From Quillaja saponaria (Eukaryota; Streptophyta; Magnoliopsida; Fabales; Quillajaceae), in the NCBI GenBank assembly GCA_029379385.1, contig CM055608.1, positions 33,711,048 to 33,775,047 of the forward strand: a stretch of DNA of 64,000 bases, read 5' to 3'. Shown here one piece after another: positions 59,444 to 64,000 of this stretch. Numbering within the stretch: the stretch's first letter is position 1; every line of letters begins with the position of its first letter. The position numbers were made by a program, and so were the translations under genes. Below the pieces are notes generated by a model, which was given only the letters and a program-made list of their open reading frames with translations, was not told where the DNA came from and searched no databases.

Positions 59444-62400
59444 ATGGTCTCTTTGTCGGGTGGGCCTTTGTTTCCTCTGACCACGTCAAATGGTGCTTCC
59501 TTGTCTACTAGATCTGCAGCTGCGGATGCAAGGATGATCATTCCATTTTGTTTTAAGCAGAGAAAGAAGCACAGGAAGGTTGTTTGTGCTTGCGTGGCTT
59601 CTCCGCTGAACTTGAGAAGTGATGAATCATCTGCAATGATATTGAATGTAAAGTTTCGGTCTTTGGTGCTGCTTGTTGACGTTTCAAATTCTGTTAAATT
59701 AGTTTGTGCATGATGGCCATTTGCTCAACTGGGTTCTGTTTAATATCTAATTTTCACATTTAGATTATCATTATTGTTAGTACCATTGCTATTTTTGTTT
59801 CTATTTCTATCTTCCTCTTTAAGTTCTAATTATTTGGTCTACTATATGCAATCATTAGTTACATCTTGAAAATTATTAATATTATATATTTCTAGTGCAA
59901 TTATCCGTTTTTAAAGTTGTCTGATGTCACTAGGGTTCATCTAAGTCGGAGCATTTAAGCACAGTACCGGAAACTGAGAATGATTCTGATGTCCTTATTG
60001 AGTGTAGAGATGTTTATAAGTCTTTCGGGGAGAAGCAAATCCTAAGTGGTGTGAGCTTTAAGGTGATTTGCTTTTCTTACTTTCTTTTTCATTAGTATCC
60101 TTTTAACATACAATTTATTTATTACTTCTTCCTTTCTTCTTTGAAGGAGGTTATGTGAGAAATCAGAAATTTCAAACTAAACTGCCGATATCTGCCATGA
60201 TGAATAATTGCCAAATTGATAGGAGAGGTCTTTGGCATTATCAATGAATGTCTTTTGGGGAGCTCATAAATTATTTTTGTTTTAATTTCCTTTTGAATAC
60301 CATGAACAGATTAGACATAGTGAAGCTGTTGGAATAATTGGCCCCTCCGGGACAGGGAAATCTACGGTTTTGAAGATTATTGCAGGTCTTCTTGCACCAG
60401 ACGAGGTGAATAGTTAGATCTCGTCCTCAAATTGTTTTACATGGACATTATTCTGAAACTGATATGTAGGGTTCCAACCAAAATCATACTCCTTGAGATA
60501 TGTTCATTTATTTTTTATACTGTGCAGGGAGAGGTTTATATTCGAGGTAGAAAGAGAGCTGGTTTAATCAGCGATGAAGAGATATCTGGTCTTCGTATTG
60601 GACTGGTAACACTTATCAAATATGTTTCTTCTATAGTTTTTTTTATTTATTTATTTATTTATAATTTTATCTATTTATTTATAACAGGTTTTTCAAAGTG
60701 CAGCACTATTTGATTCTTTGACGGTTCGTGAAAATGTTGGTTTTCTTTTGTAAGATACAGTCTAAGATATCTCTGACTTATGTTTTACTATTTATGTTTT
60801 TCCCTGCAATTAACTATTGATCACTTTATTGGTCTTTGACATCTTCCATAACTTTGACCAAAATAATGCACTGACCTTTTTGATTTTTCAGATATGAGAA
60901 CTCAAGCATGTCTCATGATCAAATTACTAAGCTTGTGAAGGAAAGCTTGGCTGCTGTTGGCCTGAAGGTATGCTTCACATACCATTGAAAGCAGGTGTCA
61001 ATTATCTTTTCCATCATATTATAATTATATGTCTAATATGTGTTGGCACAAACAATTGAGAAAGTATCATGAAATTGCATTCAACTATCTTTTGAAGTTT
61101 ATGAATGTTTTTACTGATTAACACTCATGGCTAGCACTACTTCCGAACTCTGCATGAAAATGGCTCTCTTAACTAGTTGAATATGATCAAGTTTGTATCA
61201 TGTAATTAAATAAATCCAACAAAAACATGGAGGTTCTTTTATCTGTCATAATTAGCACAGTTTGTGTTTTAACCTTACTTCCTGCCATCATTTTATAGCT
61301 GCATGGAGGTTCTTTAATCTTTTGTGTTTTTCTTTTCCCTTCTTCATCTAAGGGAGTTGAGGATCGGCTGCCTTCTGAGTTGTCAGGTGGGATGAAGAAA
61401 CGAGTTGCTTTGGCTCGGTCTATAATTTTTGACACCACAAAGGAGGCAATAGAACCAGAGGTCTGTAAGTCACCAACAATTAATAATAACATTTCCTTCT
61501 TACATATATTTGCTTGAAAGATGTTGCTTGCCTTGAAAGATATTGGATTGACAATTGATTGAGATGTACCTGGGCTGTGCTTCTGGCTTCAGGAAAGGCC
61601 ATAGCCTCATAAAAGAACTATTGTAACCTGTGCCAACAGTACTTTTTAATAGTTAGTTGTGCTTAATGCATCATGTGCATTGTACCTTTTCAGTGGTCTC
61701 TCTCAAGTTATCTAGAATTTGGTAGCTAAAATTGGGAAACAAGGTTTTCCAACTAGTTGATTTTTGATGGGTTATGGAAACCACTCCTAGCAAGTTTCCC
61801 AATGTCTACTATTTATCACTCTCTGGGTTTTCCAAATCTGTGAAAGTAACACCATACAATCTATCATGTAGGGTTACATTTTAGTTTTAAAATCAGGAGA
61901 TGGAAAATGAAAATTGTTTTCCATAACCAAACAAGGCCTAAAGGATTTTGAGTTGATTATTAAGGTGGGGTGAAAATTATAAATCTTTCTCACATTATGT
62001 TTTATTAGTTTATGTTCCAAACCAGATCAGGTTTATGTTTTATCATTTCAGATCGAGAGTCTCAAAACTTACTATTTTTTGTTGATACTGCTCTTGGTAA
62101 ATGTATATGCATATTGTATAAAAATTTCAAACTTCATGCAATTGTTTCAGATCTATACCGTGCAATGTGTACTATGTTATTAGTACATTATTTCCACCAC
62201 CCCCCCCCCCCCTCCGCCTTCTGCTTCTAAACAATTTTTTACACCATTATAAAGGTACTGTTGTATGATGAACCAACTGCTGGACTCGATCCAATTGCAT
62301 CTACTGTAGTTGAGGATCTTATTCGCTCTGTCCATATTAAAGGTCAAGATGCAATGGGGAGTCCTGGGAAGATTGCATCTTATGTGGTTGTCACCCACCA

Positions 62401-63184
62401 ACATAGTACCATTAATAGAGCCATAGACAGGTTCGTGTATATTCATACTGACTGCACTTTTTCCATTTTTTTTATTTTTCTTTTCTTCCGTTTTAATGTT
62501 CATTAGATCAGCTGGCAAGAGAAGTATCTATTAGTGAGTATTGGTAGTGTGATATGCCCTAATAAATAAGTTACTTGATATGTATAGGTTGTTGTTTCTG
62601 TACAAGGGAAAGATTGTTTGGCAAGGAATGACTCATGAATTCACGTCATCAACTAATCCAATTGTTCAACAGGTAAGGTTCCAAAAATCAAGATAACAAA
62701 TTGGTCTTAGTTGAAAACCAATACGATTTCTTAAAAATTCTATACTTGCTGGCTCTGCAGTAGAAATTTCCTTCTATATGATTCAACACTGTCAGTGAAA
62801 TGCAGTGAAGAAAGAAGATTTCTTTTTCTCTTCCTTTTCTTTCGTTTTCAGCCTATGAGGTAGTAATAGAAACGAAAAGATGTGTTTTGGTAGCATAGAG
62901 GATTTCTTGCCTAATTTTTTTCAACCCATGAGATAGTAATAGAGGCTAAAGAAGTCTTTTGGTGAGGAAGATTGGGATAGGACCGCCTGGACTACTATAA
63001 GACCATTTGAACTTCATTTTTTTTTTAAAGGCATGCTTCTCTCTCTCCCTCATTCCTCTCATGATGATCATGCCAGGCATTTAATTGTCCGCATTTAAAT
63101 TGTTAGTGACAATCATCCTTATTCTTTGTTTTTATGCATTTGCAGTTTGCTTCTGGGAGCCTGGATGGGCCAATCAAATATTGA
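59444..63184 (+). CDS. TGD3: TGD3, plastid ABC transporter ATPase (ABCI13), 350 aa
   Basis: The stromal ATPase of the TGD1-2-3 complex that imports ER-derived lipid through the inner plastid envelope for thylakoid galactolipids. Ten exons are in phase: 59444-59647, 59934-60062, 60310-60405, 60528-60605, 60688-60749, 60892-60967, 61353-61460, 62255-62430, 62588-62672, 63146-63184. Residues 1-60 form a Ser/Lys/Arg-rich transit peptide. The ABC domain is complete: Walker A GPSGTGKST (about 122-130), Q-loop VFQSAALFD (Gln172), signature LSGGMKKR (about 225-232), Walker B LLYDEPTAGLD (Asp256, Glu257) and H-loop VVTHQH (about 297-301). The end ASGSLDGPIKY matches MlaF/TGD3 proteins. ATG 59444 is chosen as the first in-frame methionine. 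The donor after exon 7 (GAG|GTCTGT) is unusual but needed to preserve VLLYDEP. Confidence 0.94.
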
Positions 63185-64000
63185 CACATGTGCAAGGTGT
63201 TATGAACCAGAGGACAGTTCACTAATCTTGGGGGTACCAAAGGACGTGCATATAGGAACGCTTAATGGTGCATCCGAATCTTAGCCTTCCACAAACAACG
63301 GACTGAAGCAATAAAGTAGTAGCAGCATGGAGTTAAAGGGTGTGCTTTCACAAATAATGAGTCTTTTCTTTTTTTAAGTTTATATTTATAAAAATGGGCA
63401 TCCATATTCTATCCACCTGCCAGCTTGAAAAAGGAAACTTATTTTAAACACAAATATAACTGATTCATTGGCTCTAAGGAGTGGTTTATGCTCCAGTAGT
63501 TGAGCACCAAATTCTTGCAAATAGGCAAAAGAGTGGTTAGCCTAAATCTCATTTTTTTGTGGATGTTGCTGTATCTCTCTCTTTGCTCTATCTCCTCTCT
63601 GTTGGAGTTTCCTATCAGGTGCTCTGCCAAAATAGAGGAGATAATTTATTTATTTTCATAAAGAAAGAGTAAAGAATTGAAACAACACCCCTCTCTCTTG
63701 TTCCCCGTTTTTGTTCTTTCATTCCTAAGCCAAAAGAATGAAAGGCTAGAGCACAGGGGATGGAGTACAGGGAATTCATTGGCAAAAGAATGAACTCTGA
63801 CTAGATGGTCCGGCAGTAGATTGACTTCGTACACAAGTTAAACAATAACCAACTGGTGACAATGTTAGTTGAAATTATAGGTCTTTGGATGGATGATCAT
63901 GCTTAGTTTGATGAACAAGAAGGGCATTATGTATGATGTCAAATGTCAGCTCTTCGCCCGACGGGGGGCTTACCAACGTAAGTTTGCTACTAAACAGAAC
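63185..64000. other. TGD3 3' region and following spacer
   Basis: The sequence after the TGD3 stop holds its 3' untranslated region and then gene-free DNA to the end of the window. Short frames on the minus strand (63439-63834) have no recognisable content. Confidence 0.5.

Noticed and set aside
1..64000. A functional cluster of organelle-related genes
   Set aside because: GRXS14, TGD3, the OXA2-like gene and the two pseudogenes act in different organelles and pathways, and plastid or mitochondrial genes are common enough for chance proximity.
1..64000. CRISPR array or bacterial insertion
   Set aside because: No regularly spaced palindromic repeats and no intron-free bacterial-type gene block; all tandem repeats have one or a few units without unique spacers.

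Overview
The window is nuclear DNA from a flowering plant, most likely a eudicot. Genes are split by many short GT-AG introns, intergenic DNA is very AT-rich, and the proteins match plant-specific or plastid and mitochondrial families (TGD3, GRXS14, OXA2-like, RGP5, an STP hexose carrier). I cannot name the genus from sequence alone. I see no bacterial operon, CRISPR array, rRNA or functional tRNA.

Layout, left to right. 1-6.2 kb: three minus-strand genes, namely a small LEA-like protein, an intronless RGP5-type reversibly glycosylated polypeptide, and a spliced 116-residue protein whose stop codon lies 29 nt before the RGP5 start, so the two look like cistrons of one transcript. 6.2-13.4 kb: a gene-free, extremely AT-rich block of diverged repeats. 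13.5-28.8 kb, plus strand: Pelota (ribosome rescue), an STP-type sugar/H+ symporter, and a mitochondrial OXA2/ALB3-like insertase with a C-terminal TPR region. 30.5-35.1 kb: an uncharacterised plant membrane protein with three predicted membrane helices. 36.5-38.5 kb, minus: plastid monothiol glutaredoxin GRXS14. 39.1-45 kb: a gene graveyard with an mTERF fragment and a broken, intron-containing copy of protein-only RNase P (PRORP), invaded by a LINE tail and a tRNA-derived SINE, with a second SINE downstream. 45.4-58.5 kb, minus: a 21-exon SCY1-like pseudokinase (CTEXP/SCYL1 type) with a Harbinger-like MITE in one intron. 59.4-63.2 kb, plus: TGD3, the ATPase of the plastid lipid importer, head to head with the SCY1-like gene.

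These are independent housekeeping genes rather than one pathway. The point most worth following is the two-cistron arrangement at 3.8-6.2 kb. A second pattern concerns quality: three otherwise intact genes (OXA2-like, the membrane protein, the SCY1-like gene) each need exactly one base added or removed in a short homopolymer to restore the reading frame. This looks more like consensus error than three independent mutations. All exon boundaries were worked out by hand from splice consensus, reading-frame phase and remembered family conservation; no alignment was run.
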